Shown piece by piece: positions 44,868-57,370 of a stretch of DNA of 64,000 nt (its first letter is position 1; each line of letters begins with the position of its first letter). The stretch spans positions 8,375,001 through 8,439,000 of the forward strand of contig OY987266.1 in assembly GCA_963920665.1 (NCBI GenBank), written 5' to 3'. The DNA comes from Straminergon stramineum. Lineage: Eukaryota; Streptophyta; Bryopsida; Hypnales; Calliergonaceae. Made by a program: the position numbers and the translations under genes. The notes under the pieces are model-generated. The model saw only the letters and a list, made by a program, of their open reading frames with translations, did not search any database and had not been told where the DNA came from.

Positions 44868-46385
44868 GTTTCGTTAGCCTGGGTGGTTAGGAACAGTGTC
44901 TTAGAGCAGTGTAGATCAACTGGAGGCTGTTAAATTATTAGCCACTGAGGCAGGCACTGTTGCACAAAGAGCCTTGTGATGAAATCCTTATGCTTGTTGG
45001 TTTCTTTTCAGTTGTTTCTTTTCTTTTGATTGGGGAGGGAAGAAGGGGTGCCTGCTCAAGTACATTGAGAACGACAAGTTAGTTCAATTACTAAAATTTT
45101 GTTCGAGTGCTCCTCAATAATGAAAAATCAATTTCAGTTTTAGTTTCTTGTTGGTACAGTAGCTTTGCAGTTGTTGATTCGTGCAACCTTTGTTATAGAA
45201 AGAAAATGATATATTTTGGTCAGGATACTTAACATTATTAATCATTGGAGGTAATTCTTACGTGAATATATGATAATTGATGCAAAGAGAAGATAGTTAC
45301 TACTGTTCTCTTTGCGTGTCAACATCACTCAACTCTCTTTAGTGTGCAATTGGTTTTCTATATTCTTCTTAGTTTTGTCAACTTTTCAATGCTTTTACTT
45401 CTGCAGATTTTATTAGTTGAATTTTCAGCACTTGACATGATTATATAAGAGATGATTGTACTGACACGATTTTAGAAACGTTCATGTCTCTTGGAGTGAT
45501 CGTACAGACATGATTAACGTATAAGCTTAGAAACATTGAGAGCTTGGTTGCAGAGAATTGATTCTAGAAACATTGAGAGCTATTGAATATTGCGATGTGT
45601 TGTGAGAATATCTATGTTCTAATTTGTACAATGGCTTAAGTATGGACTCTCATTATTAATTTGGATTAAGTCAACATTTAAAATGAGCATGAAGAAGGCC
45701 GAGCCACTCCTCAAATTGAACTGCTACTTTGAGAGGCGGTTGAAGCCAGATGTCTAAGGATCGCCTAATCATGTAATCCTTCTGTTCTGAATAATTCTAG
45801 AGTATCCCTTGTGTTTTAGTAAGGAAACATTGGTATTATTCAGAAATATAGGGAGTAAAAGGGTCCCCGATGTTGGTTAATGATGTTTTGTAGTGGTTAG
45901 TTAACCAAGCTTGAAAGTTGTTTCAAGGGCAATCTAAAGAGATATGATGAAATTGAATCGAAGCAGTTATGGGAAAGGTCTAAGACCAAAATCAATAATG
46001 ATTTGTGTTCTATAATTTTCACAAGTTCTTAGAATGAAAACACATGATTTACGAATTTTTGCACAAACAAATTGCCATACATGGAAAATCAAGGAAGATT
46101 TTGATTTGTTGTTTCAGTAGTAATTAATTTGTGGTTCATCCTAGACAACTTCCGTGTCATAATATTGGTAGAGTTCCACAACTTTGACACTTCCTACGAC
46201 TTGTGACATGAAACACAAATTTGTACTAATCCTAGTTTTATGAGATTTTTGCAAAAGAATTCCTAGAATTGAGGACAATAGCGGGATACATGGATTGAAC
46301 TAAAAATTGTCTAATTTGATTTCTATCTCGATCATGTACTTGGATTTAAAAAAAGACCTCATGAAATCAATAATCTTGCTTCTTC
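44868..46385. other. RNA-binding gene 3' UTR and intergenic DNA
   Basis: The first 200-300 bp after the stop is presumably 3' UTR, with an AATAAT box near 45116 as a weak candidate signal. The remainder is AT-rich with no coding region or repeat identified. Confidence 0.4.
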
Positions 46386-46390
46386 ATTAG

Positions 46391-47684
46391 TGTCGCGCCC
46401 CTTAGTGACACTTACCACCTTAAGTCCACCTTCCAATGCTTTCCAAGCACTTAATACTTTAGTGGCACTTAGAGTCACGCTCTCCTAACATTGCACATGC
46501 CATGCACATCCAATGTTAGTCTCCCATTCCAACTCTTTGTGCTAAGTCTCAGTCACCGGGACTACTAACACATACACATACACATCATGACACCAGGGAA
46601 TGTTACTTGGTAATATGGGGCGGAACTTCCATCTTATTGTGTAAGGACCCATGCTGGCACTACTCACCATGGTCCTAACCGCCCTTGAGTGTCATCCCAA
46701 CTCCATACTAGGCTCCTTGTGTATTTGCTACTTTCTACTTCGTCACTAACCGGGACTCACCATTCAGGACACCTCCTCATAGCCTAGCAAGGAGTGGGAC
46801 TCCACCCAACCGGTGCCACGGGACATCCACAAGTGTCCTATGGTACCTTGGAGTGGTGGTGACCCCACACTACCAACCTTGAGTCACCAGGACTCACCAA
46901 GGCTCCAAGAGGAAGTGACGAGGGAGACCAACCCCTCTTATAGTACTTTCTGTGGGATTCAACACACACACACCCCTTGTATGTCAAAGGGGACTCCCAA
47001 AACCACTTTGGTTTTGGAAGACCACCCCATTTCTCCCGATTCACCCTAGTTTGGGACTTCCGAACTTCCACCCGGCATAACTTTGTGGTCCGGGCTCCAA
47101 ATCTCACATGCGAGCCCATTTTCGACATCTACTCGACGAGTAGATGCCGATGGACTACTCACTTGACCCATTCGGACAAGTCCTCACAAAGTTATCGTCC
47201 TCCAAAAATTCGGGTCCACCGGGAGAGGCGTCACGCCTTCACCATGGCGCTTCTCTTGGCCATAACTTGAGGCTCCTATCTTAGAACCTCGTAATGCTTG
47301 TCAATATAGCATCCTTGTGTTCTTAGCTTTCCAAGGATATGCTACATGACATACTTCATGGAGGGATTCCTCATGAACCCCTCCCTCCTAGCCCTTAAGT
47401 GTCCCGGCGCCACCGGGACACCCCCACCTTTGAACGCCCATAACTTTTGACTCACAAGTCCAAATCATGCGTTCTTTGGACGGCTAGAAGCGTCTCCTCG
47501 AGACCTTTCCAAACATGTATCACACACAACCAAATTCGTTCGGATCAGAGCGTTAACACGCTCTGATCGCTCGGGACTCCTAGTCCCCCTTACCTCATCT
47601 CTTGCAAGGCTTGGGGAGTCACCTCCAATGTCCCCTTTGCTCACCAAGGTGACACGGGCACGCCTTGTGATGAGGGTCGTGACA
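46391..47684. mobile_element. solo LTR with 5-bp target duplication
   Basis: A 1294-bp unit with ends TGTCGCGCCCC and GGGTCGTGACA (TG...CA with an 11-bp imperfect inverted repeat), flanked by ATTAG on both sides (46386-46390, 47685-47689). GC content is higher than in the surroundings. No gag-pol sequence adjoins it, so it is a solo LTR left by recombination between two LTRs. A diverged relative lies in inverted orientation at 57371-58190. The transcription direction cannot be told from the ends. Short frames inside are not genes. Confidence 0.85.
47543..47568. repeat. conserved hairpin inside the LTR
   Basis: GATCAGAGCGT, loop TAAC, ACGCTCTGATC: a perfect 11-bp stem. The relict LTR keeps the stem GATCAGAGC/GCTCTGATC at 57483-57508 with a changed loop, and both are 26 bp. 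A second hairpin, CATCTACTCG-A-CGAGTAGATG, lies near 47127-47147 but is not kept in the relict. Confidence 0.75.
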
Positions 47685-47796
47685 ATTAGACATTCTTAGA
47701 AGTTCTTACAATCTATGAAGCCAATCCACTTAGAGCTCCACTTTCACATCTGAAGGAAGGACTTGTCCCATGAGCAAATTCTCACCACTAACTTTA

Positions 47797-48685
47797 TCCC
47801 TATAGTCCCAAGGACTATTTTCATCAAATTCCTTTCAAAACTATCATTTCTATTGCAAAATGCAAAAAAATGTATAATTTTTTTGGCATATTTATTCATA
47901 GGATCTTGCACTAAACTAGTGGAAGAATATGTGGAAGAAATTTTAGAAACTTTTATTAGGTGGATTTTAAGATAATGGCATTTGGAGGCACCTTACCTCA
48001 TTAGATTTTTAGGCTTTGAATTTTCATAGCTTGAATTTTTTGCACTAAAAATATTGAATAATTATTTTTTGGAAGAATTGAGTTGAAAGACTAGAATTTT
48101 TTTCAAAAAACTCACGCTTGATTTTCATTCTTTAAAATAATTGCTAAGTAGAAGAATATGTGAGATTGAAGGAAAATTAAAATTATTAATAGGTTTGAGA
48201 TGGATTTGAAACACAATATTTTCAATAGTGAGATTTTTCTAGCAAGAAAACTAAATCCTCTCAAAATTTTTATTTTTAAAATTTTGATAATTGTCCTCAA
48301 AATGAATTCTACAAGTTATTTTCTCTAGAAGATGTTTAGATTGCCTAGAAAATAATATTGTCCATAACTTTCTTAGCACGAATACAAATAAAAAGAATTA
48401 AATCATTACATGTAGATAATAATATTTTCTATTTGAAACAAAATTTAATTCAATTTAAATTAATTTTTAAAACTTTTTTGTCTTGCTCAACAACTTTTGC
48501 TTTATATGTACTATGGCATAACTTTTGCTCCCCAACATTAATTCAAATAAAAATTATGTTCTTAGAAAGCTATTGTGTTTTATTATTTTGAAAAAAAATT
48601 AAAAAAAATCAAGACAAAATTTGAGACCATAGGATCCTACCTAAAATCCATTTTGCTCTTTAAGGGGACAATGGAACTTTAGAAG
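47797..48685 (+). mobile_element. TTAA-type element (family T3)
   Basis: A 889-bp relative of 2975-3898 and 6679-7622 in the same orientation. It starts TCCCTATAGTCCC after TTTA and ends before TTAA at 48686-48689. It shares the CATTTCTATTGCAAAA, CATAGGATCTTGCA and CCATTTTGCTCTTTAAGGGG blocks. Non-coding. Confidence 0.55.
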
Positions 48686-48689
48686 TTAA

Positions 48690-49972
48690 GTTAGAAAGAA
48701 GTTCATAGTTTGGGCAATTCCTTCAATTACACAACCATTGTACATTTCTAGACATAAAAGTTACAGTCTAATATTTGTATACTTAAAACTTGTACTTTGA
48801 AAATCCATATTTATTCATACAATATGTAAAAAATATAAACTAAGAGAATCTAAATTTTATTTTAGTTACTATTAAAATCCAAAAGGATCTTAGATAGTTT
48901 TATTTTAAAGACCATTCTCAAATACTTATCTAGATATTTTAAGGTGCAACTAACCCTTTTAATGCCTAATCTACTTTTTTTTGCTTCTAATTTTTTTCTA
49001 ATATGTAAAAATGTTATTTCCTTGAATTTCATCATATTGGTCACAAATGAAAGTTGTTTCTGAAGGTTCATGTTTGCATTTGACATTGGATCAATGAGAA
49101 GTTCTTAGGACAAAACATCACTACAAAGGCCCTTTAGTCATCATCTAAGAAAATATGGCCTTGAGAGCAATTAAACCATAAAATTATTATCATATGTTTG
49201 TTGTAGACTTGTAGTATAATGGAATGACCTTTTTAGTATATACAAAAGTCTTTAGTACTTTATGACATGTTGGATTTAAATGAGAATTTGTGTTTGCATG
49301 CAAAGGATCATTGTGTTAATTTCTACCCCCCAAAAATATTTTCTTATTAATATCATTATGGCAATGTAAAATTCAAAATATAGTGAAAGTCATCAAATTA
49401 GGAAGAAAATTTTCTAAATGCCCTATGTTTTGGGTCTTCAACTCTTTATGTAGCAATCAATTTCTAATATATATGAGCCTCAAAAAATTCATATATGCAA
49501 CATAAATCTCTAATGTATTTGCAAATGGACATTTATAAGGGGTATAGGAAAATACTATGATGCATTTTGTGTGTGAGTTAGAGGTACATTAGATTAGATA
49601 CAACAATAACATATCAAAGCTTCTACTTGTACATTTGTGGATAAATGGAATGAAGTGAATGAGATACCAATCAGATTGAAGGATGACAATGATATGGCTT
49701 AGCATCTCATAGTTTCATATATCTTGGTTATGGATTGGATTTTGTTTGCAAATGTTGTGTGAGGCATGGCTTGTATGAATACATTTTGTTTAAAATGAAA
49801 ATTAGGACATGGAATGATAATACAACTAACATTTTAGGTTGGGTCCAATGTATTGAATGTAGTTGTATTTGTACTACATACACAAGAAATATCATATCAC
49901 GGTCATTGAAGGACTTATAGTCAAAATGCATACTATAATCCCAAATATTATTTGAAAAACTGCTAAACGAAA
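48690..49972. other. AT-rich gene-free DNA
   Basis: No coding region, RNA gene or repeat recognised. Confidence 0.45.
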
Positions 49973-50239
49973 GTAAACCTACCTATGATAGGCCAATCTT
50001 GGATGACATACTCCTAGAAAACTATCCATGAGAGGTTTATATCAAGTCATGACATATTTTTTCTAATAAATGACATTAGGACTTTAATAGATTGATTTGT
50101 GACCATAATCAATGCCTTGGTAGATGGTCATGGAGTTATTGGTGACTATTATAGGGCACTTATACCTTTCTGGTGTAAACTTGTCATAAAAATTTATTTT
50201 TTTATTCCTTTATGTAATGGATATGTTAGAAAATCTTCT

Positions 50240-50690
50240 AGACATATTAGAAAATGTTGTATCTGCTTTAGGTGGAAAAATGTTGTTAGCCCTCAATTTG
50301 TCACTGGGGACTCACTCTTTTTTTTTTTTTGTAATTTGTTGTTTAGAATATAGTTTTATATACAAAAAGCCCCCCAAAGAGTGTAGAACCAAAATAGATG
50401 TGTCACATACCAATATAGTATTTGGTCTATAATGAAAATATTATAACTAGAATGCCCCAAACCACAAGTTGTAAATAGGTTAGAACCCAACTAATTGTGA
50501 TAAATTGGTGGATTATGAGTTATGGACATACGAGGCTCAAAAATCCATATAGAAGAGATATTTTTGAGCTAACATTGGTTGAGGGAATCCTAGTGAGGCA
50601 CATAGGTTAGTTCCCGGAGATAGGTTCCAATTTTCCCATTTCATCGATGAAATAGTGGAACCCCAATTGTAGGCTTGGAGGTGTCCAAAA
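50240..50690 (+). repeat. dispersed repeat R5, copy 1
   Basis: Matches 63470-63890 in the same orientation, with shared blocks GTAGAACCAAAATAG, CCAATATAGTATTTGGTCTA, GTTGTAAATA, TTAGAACCCAA, TTGGTTGAGGGAA and CCTAGTGAGGCA. It is probably the non-coding part of a retroelement; no ends were identified. Confidence 0.6.
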
Positions 50691-52489
50691 TACCAAGACG
50701 GGACTGTGGAGGAATCTATTGTCAAAAAAGGGTGGCGTTAGAATGAAACCACGCCTAGGGACCAACGGTGAAGTCAATTTGCCAAGATTTCCTTTGATGT
50801 GAAAGATTCCCTAATCACCTACAATTAAACGAGGGGGTGGAATTTATCCCCTCTAGGACAATGTGTAGAGTAAAAATATGAGCCTACATATGTGTTGTGA
50901 GATTTCATGAGAAGTTCCACAAAAAATTTCGAAATTTTCTGATAGTCAGAAGATGCCTTTCTCAATGGTCAACTAACTAAACCTATGATGGAAAATTCCT
51001 AGAAATTCCCCAAGTGACAATAAAATCTTCCTAAAAATTAGAATAACTTATTTTATTTTAATAAGCTACCTTGACAAGTTTGAAGGCATTCCGATAATCA
51101 GAAGTACCCAAACTTTGCAAGATTCTCCAACAACCAGTAGAAATTAAAGTCCATGACAAAGTTGACCATTGGAGCAGGAGCATACGAAAGCGGAATGAGG
51201 CCCAAGATAGGTTTTTTTTACTCCCCCACATCTACTTAAGAGCCTAGGCTAGTTACTTTTGTTAAAGAAGTCAAACTCCCGAAGTTAGGTTTTTGCCCAA
51301 TTTTGGTGTTAAGTTGGTGCTAGGTTTCATTGGGATTACGGAGATAGGAAAAGGGGTGAAGATTCCTTTCGACTAAAAATGGCCTTCTGAGGCCAACAAT
51401 GCAATCTGTTTTCAATTTGGAATTAATCTCGAAAAGTTAGGATTATAGATTAGAATGGAATGAAAACCCTTGAAGATGAGGATGAAAATCCGAAGAGATA
51501 GGGTTACCTTAGATGAATGAGAAGAGGTGGGTGCCCAGGAAAGAGTATAAAAGGGCACCCCTTCTCTCTCACCACCACCATTTGTTGTATTTGGGTTCTT
51601 TGGGTCTATTGGGTCCAATTTTTATTGGAATTGTGATGTTTTAGCTACAAACGTTGCAACAGTGTTTTTGGACATTCTTTGGCCCTTGTTGCTCTTTTTC
51701 AAGCTTGTGAGGTTTTTATGGGTCCCTTGCACCTGTGAGTGCTTATGTACTAACTCTCTCAAGCCTTTTACACTTGAAGATTCACTTTTATCGTATTGCT
51801 AGAGGTCGTTGTTTGGTGTATCCTCGAAGGGTTCTTTAGTCCCCCTCCTTGTCTTATTTTTGTACTAATCCTAGAGTAACACCCCATATGACCTAGCAAT
51901 GCCGCTTAGGGGGGCCTTTAGTTCAAGTTCATTGTTGTATTAACCTTGTAGCTAACTATTGGATGTTAAGTGTCCTTTTTGTCCCCCAATACTAACGTGG
52001 TGGTCTCTAAAGGGAGTCAAAAGAGTGTGAGGGTTGGTGGATCCCACCGTGATGGCGAAGCTTTGAACCCCCTAGAAATTAAAGAGTCTTAGTGGTGTGT
52101 TAAAAGTGGAAAACACGGCGAAGCTTTGAATTCCCTAGGGGTCAAGGAGTCTTAGTGGTATGTTAAAGCCACCTCATGATTAACCCTCAATCCCCGTGGT
52201 CTTTTTTCATACAAAGTTTAGTTCCCAAAATGCATGGGGGACCAGATAAAGTTTCGCACCTAAAAGTAGAAGGTAGAAAATTAGGCACAAAGGAGAGATG
52301 ACCAGAGGGATATGGAAGATCACCATTGATACTAGTACATAGCAACCCACCCTACTAAAATTAGATACATTACTTTCCCTTGTTTTTGTCCTTTTTTAGC
52401 CTAAAGACCCACCATAAATAGGAAAAACACTAGACAAAAGAGAGACCAACAATCAGTCGTTGGAAAAGAGAGGGTCCAATAGTCAGTAG

Positions 52490-52800
52490 TCGCTAGGGAA
52501 GGGCTGGGTAGCGGAAGAAAGGAGTTCAATATCGGGGTGTATACTGGTAGTAAAGGCCGGGTATCGGAAGGGAGGGGTTTAATATTGGGGAGAAGTAAAG
52601 GCGGGGTTACAACAAGGGCGGGGAAAAACAAGGGTTGGGGCTCTCTAGGTAACGAGGGAAGGGATTCAATATCAGGGGAGAAGTAAGGGCTGGGGCTCTC
52701 TAGGGAATAGAGGAAGGATTTAATATCGGGAAGAAGGTTTAGTTTCAGAGGGGAAGCAAAGGTGGGGTTACAATATAAGGGTTAGGGCTCTCTAAGGAAA
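52490..52800 (+). repeat. purine-rich tandem repeat
   Basis: Diverged units of about 60 bp built on GGGAAGGGATTCAATATCAG / GGGGAGAAGTAA / GGGCTCTCTAGG, in sequence that is strongly purine-rich on the plus strand from about 52400 to 53150. The proline/serine-rich frames on the minus strand come from this bias and are not genes. Confidence 0.55.
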
Positions 52801-53554
52801 GGCTGCGAGCTGTTGGGGAGGAAAGTGAGGATCCAGGGGTTGAGGAGGTCGGATCTAGTAGTAAAAGAATGGGGGCTGTGTGAAAAATTGGAAGCCTAGG
52901 GTAGGAGGAAAGTAAGGGGGAGGAGAAGGGAGAAATGAAACAAAGAGACAAACAAAGTAATGCCTAAATTCTACTATCACCCAACCAAGCATGGAAGCAG
53001 GAAAGCCAACTCCTTGTCTCCCATGAAACGTGTTAAAAGAAGAAGAGATAGAGATAGAAGAGAGGATGAAGAGTGACAAAGGGAGGGAGACAACTTGGGG
53101 TTAGATAGGAAGAAGTTGGGAGGGATAAGATAGAAGGGAAATCCCCCTACTAAGTGATGACCATTGGATAGAAAATTTAGGAATTACCATGAAATTAAAC
53201 GTAAGATATAGGACGAAAGACATAGTTCAACCTGGTAAGACGCAATGATGTGTCTTTAGTTAGTCTTGTTGGTAGAAACGAGGGTAGTTGGGCCACCGTT
53301 GTCGTGATGTAAATATATACGTTATATAAAATGTGTATTTATTTTGTATTTTGAATAGATTCTATGATTTGGAGGACAAATTTACTAGTGACGATTCTAG
53401 TAGCTTCAAGGTGACGATTCCAAAGGCTTCAAGGTGACGTTTATTGCCTATGGAGTTGTTTAAAAGACGAAAGCCCTAAACAAGTTTCACCAGTTCGGGG
53501 AATTCTTTTAAGTTTTATAGAATCTGTGAGTGAGTTTGAAGTTCGATTCTAGAA

Positions 53555-55390
53555 TGTCAAAGTGGAGAGTTTTTATGGAGTCGCAAGACTCAGAGTCTCA
53601 ACCAGAGATTGAACTAGAGCTTTCCTTGTCACAATTGTCAATTCGATCATCTCAGCCGGAAGTTTCTTCACCATTATGAATCCATTTGCAAGATGAAGCT
53701 GGACCTTTTCGTCCGTTGAAGAAACCTCATGTAGAGTAGCGTTGACACGGAAATCTTCAAAGAGATGCATGTGCTTTGGTGATTCTACTTCGAGTTGGAT
53801 GTATTGAATTGGGCACCCAAGATGTGACATTTGAAGCAAGTTATGAGAGCTTGAACGTTGACCAATACTATTGTATGGTTAGGCCAGTTAAGGGAAGCCC
53901 TGGCCACCAACGTTGATTTAAAAGGCTAGTTAATCCTTTAACAAAGGCCGAACATGTAGATTACGTCCCAAACATGATCAAACGCATCCTCAAGTTTTTT
54001 ATAGATGGAGTAGTGCTCTTTTTCGACTTTAGTTTTTACCTCCATTTGGTTTTGGTTAAAGGTTTTTAGCTAAATCAAGTTTTTTGTATTCCATTTGTGT
54101 ATTAAGAATTGAAAGTTAGGGAGATAGAAGTTATTTATCTCTTCGTTTTGACCTTTGGGGTGCTTTGGCCTTGAAAGATGAATAAGGATTTATCTTTTGG
54201 TGTTTTCTTTGGGCCAATGGATGTTTAGAGGCCCCCGTGATGTGTACATGGGTTGATTCCACCTACTTTAGGGGAAAAGGTAGGTAGGCATATTTTCTCT
54301 TCTTTTAGTGTGTGAGTTTTGGTGGGGGTGCTGTATTTTTTAGACCGAGAATTTGAGAGGCCATATCTTTTAATGTATAAGGAATTTTAGAATGAAAATT
54401 TGGGGTTATGATCCTTTTCTCATTGCTGTTTCAAAGAGACCTTTTTTGTATGATTTGAAGTTGGGAGTAAAAAGTTATAAGTGTGTGAGTGGAGGAGGGT
54501 CTGCTACTTCCCGACGAAGAGGAGCGGAGATGGAGCAACCACCAAAGTTTGTATTTTTTGCTTATCTCTTTGGAATTTTTGTGCAATAGAGAAGTTTTTG
54601 TTACCTTTCTAAAGACTCATCACTTGAAGAATTTGGAGTTTTGTGGAATAAGATATGGGTGTTTGAGTAGAAAAAGGTCCGTTGCCTTTATTGTTTGAAA
54701 CCCAAGACTTTGCAAGGCTATAGATTTTGTTTCGAGAATCACTTGCAAGTGAAAATTTTAGTGAAGGTAAGAGAACTTGTTAGCTTTCTGAAAAACAATC
54801 AATCTCTTAATTTGATTGTTATAGAAAAATTACAGAAATTATAGGTGGTGAAGCAAAAGAAGGTTTTCTGCTTTTTCTTTTTGAGTAGAATGTAGTTAAT
54901 TTGGGTTTAGATTTGTGTTTTATTTAAAGACTTGAAGACTTGAAGACATGAAGATTGAAGACTTGAAGATATGAAGATATGAAGACTCGTGTGTATTGGC
55001 TTGTGGTTTATGGCTTGTGGCTTGTTATTCCTAGCCAGTTTGGGAGGCTCGTTGTCTTTCTATTGTTATTCCTAGTCGGTTTTGGAAGCTTGTTGTTTTC
55101 ATTTCTGCATTGTAAACATTGTTGTGGGTTATGTGGGTATTCAATAATAATCCCATTTTGTGTTTGTGGCAACAAAGTGGGATTGATCACCTACAAGGTC
55201 GTTATTTTTGTTGTTCCCATTGGTGAGGCACGATTGCTAGTCACCGTGGGTTTGAAGTTTAAGAGCCAATCTTTCAGATGGTTCTACTCGTGGACTGGCC
55301 ATCCCGTTTTACCCGTCCGAAGCCTACAGTTTCTTATCACCCATCCTAACCTTTAAATCCATTTAGAGTCATTTCAGGATAGGCCAATGA
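53555..55390 (+). mobile_element. dispersed repeat R2, copy 2 (uninterrupted)
   Basis: Partner of 2765-5365, lacking the 924-bp insert. Plus-strand translation from the ATG at 53554 (MSKWRVFMESQDSESQPEIE and on) runs about 43 codons to a stop. After frame breaks a second stretch, DVTFEASYESLNVDQYYCMV, runs to a stop near 53912 and corresponds to EVTFEGCFEGLNVNQYYCMV in copy 1. This is a decayed reading frame of unknown function. The 88-codon minus frame at 53573-53839 is the antisense of this. Confidence 0.55.
54930..54985 (+). repeat. GAAGACTT short tandem repeat
   Basis: Seven or so imperfect TTGAAGACT/ATGAAGAT units. A second tract of the same motif (GACTTAAA/GATTCGAA variants) lies at about 55395-55460, so the two bracket the 3' half of R2 copy 2. 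Confidence 0.75.
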
Positions 55391-56073
55391 AGTTTAACTT
55401 GAAGATTCGAAGACTTAAAGACTTAAAGACTTAAAGACTAGAAGATTCGAAGACTCGATTCGACTTCCTAACAAACTATTCCCAGTCACAGCCAGATACT
55501 CTGCGTATTCTCAAAGCGTTCTCCTCTTTACATGACACCGTAGGACGTAAGAGGAATAGTGTAGAAGGAAAAGAAAAGGGAAGGAAAGAAATAGGATGAA
55601 GCCAACAAGCAAACTTGTATTAACTTACTTTATTATTAAAATGATGGTTTGTCACATCGTATCAAGGGAGCTAATGGTAGAGGAAGGAGAGCTTCTGGTG
55701 GGCACGGTCAATGATTCCAGTTCCAAAGTATGAGGCAATCCATTCCTAACTTTTTTCTAATTCCTCTAATTAGCACTTATTAACTTTGGCCAAGGCCCAC
55801 CCTAAAGTTAGACCCTTAAGGCTATAGGTCAAATCATCTCTTGGGATAGAAACTGAGAGATGAAGTTCTTAGCTTTCCAAAAACCTAAAGCACGCCCAAA
55901 TCGGAGTACAAACAAGGAAGATATCACTAGACGAAAGTTAGGACTTAATTCGGATGAAAAATAGTTAGACATAGAGGTCGGTAGCAAATTGAGGAGATTA
56001 TGAAGAGGTTATTAAATAGGATTCAAAGGTGAAAGAAAAAGTCAATTCTGAATTATAGATTAGGAGAAATTAG

Positions 56074-56116
56074 TGGATGAAGTTTTAAACGCTAACTAGC
56101 GGTTAAACTTCATCCA
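56074..56116. repeat. hairpin with GGATGAAGTTT arms
   Basis: The left arm 56074-56094 and right arm 56097-56116 pair over about 20 bp with two mismatches/bulges around a 2-base loop. A second hairpin with the same arm core (GATGAAGTTTGA and complement, perfect 12 bp) lies at 56539-56577, and a lone GGATGAAGTTTAGG near 56393. Confidence 0.65.
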
Positions 56117-57370
56117 TCAAGAACTTTTTAGTGGGAGTATTAGATTGGCAAGTGCCTTGACAATCTCGAGAGCGAAGATTAAAAGGCTACAAAGGAAAAA
56201 TATGAAATGACCACAAAATAGAAAATAGGCAAAGGCTAATCCAAGCCCTGAATGGTAAAGGAGGTCAATCACGAGTCTAGGAGGTAGAAGTTGAGCGAAG
56301 AATTTAGGACTCTAGGCTTATAGGAGAAATTGAATACAGCCCATAGACCTCTTCAATTAGGGAAAATCACGAAAAATCCAAAAGATAATGAAGGATGAAG
56401 TTTAGGCTAGGATTGGATGAGAAATTCATGGAAGTTTTCCCTTAGGACCAAACTCCAAATTTAGGTAGAAATAAGCGTCTTAAACCACTTCTAGAAAATT
56501 CGAATCTTTTTGAATTAGGGAGCTAGACCTAATTGGTGGATGAAGTTTGAAGAACTGAGTAGCGATCAAACTTCATCTTTTCATAACTTTGGCTAGGGAG
56601 GTCAAATAGAGTCGAGTATTAGGTTTTTAGAAATAGATAGGGATGCTCTAGAGGGTTTGAAAGTTAGTTCCTCATGTACATGATCTCCATCCAAAAACCA
56701 CAGCGACCTCATCCATTTGGTCAACCAAGGTTATTGGATTTAGATTAAGCAATTTTTGTCTATTTGGGTCACATTTAGGCACTTAGAAAAAAGATCCATT
56801 GCTAGGAAGGCACTATGGACCACGATTAGAAATCCCAAAGTAGGATTCACTTAGTCCAAACCTAGAACTTGGTTGTGCTTGCGATTTACCAAGGGTGGGT
56901 AAATTGGCGCTCATAGATATTCATTATGGAAACACTATTTTGTTGATTTCGGGTAGTCTAGAGACTCTATTGGGCTAATTGGGTTGTACACTTCAAAAAT
57001 TCATATAAAATTCTTACTTTGTCAAAAAAATAAGATTTCTATTACTTCCTTCATTTCTCACATTTGTCAAAAAAATTTGATTCTTTTTACTTTTCCCAAT
57101 AGGATAGGCTATTCATTCTACCTGTTATAGGTAGGTTTACCTTAGTGCACATTGATCTTGCAATTTGATAGGGCTATCAAACTAAACTTTTAGAAGGTTA
57201 TACTTGAGATTAGGGCTTTTTGGCATTGTAGTGCTAATTTGCATTCATCAAAGACACTTGGCAAAATGAACTTAAGAAAAAGAAAGGGATTTAGATGCCT
57301 TGTTCGCCATCATGGCAATATAAGTGAATTGACAGTAGCCACTTTAGTATCAAAGGGGTCGACTCATTTC

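Larger units (their letters stand above)
49973..57145. mobile_element. possible 7.2-kb terminal-inverted-repeat element (family T6)
   Basis: GTAAACCTACCTATGATAGG at 49973 and CCTGTTATAGGTAGGTTTAC plus CTTAG at 57121-57145 are inverted to each other. They also match, in the correct order, the two different ends of the 532-bp element at 38884-39415: the left 190 bp match its right end and the right 37 bp match its left end. This suggests one large element, now full of other repeats (R5 at 50240, R2 at 53555) and without an intact transposase. Two unrelated fragments remain possible. Between listed repeats, 50700-52480 and 55470-57120 hold no gene I can recognise. Confidence 0.35.

Noticed and set aside
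50560..52300. Protein-coding retroelement body downstream of R5
   Set aside because: No gag, protease, reverse transcriptase or integrase motif could be read in any frame.
52401..53079. Proline/leucine/serine-rich minus-strand frames
   Set aside because: Produced by the pyrimidine-rich strand of a purine-skewed repeat; no family features.
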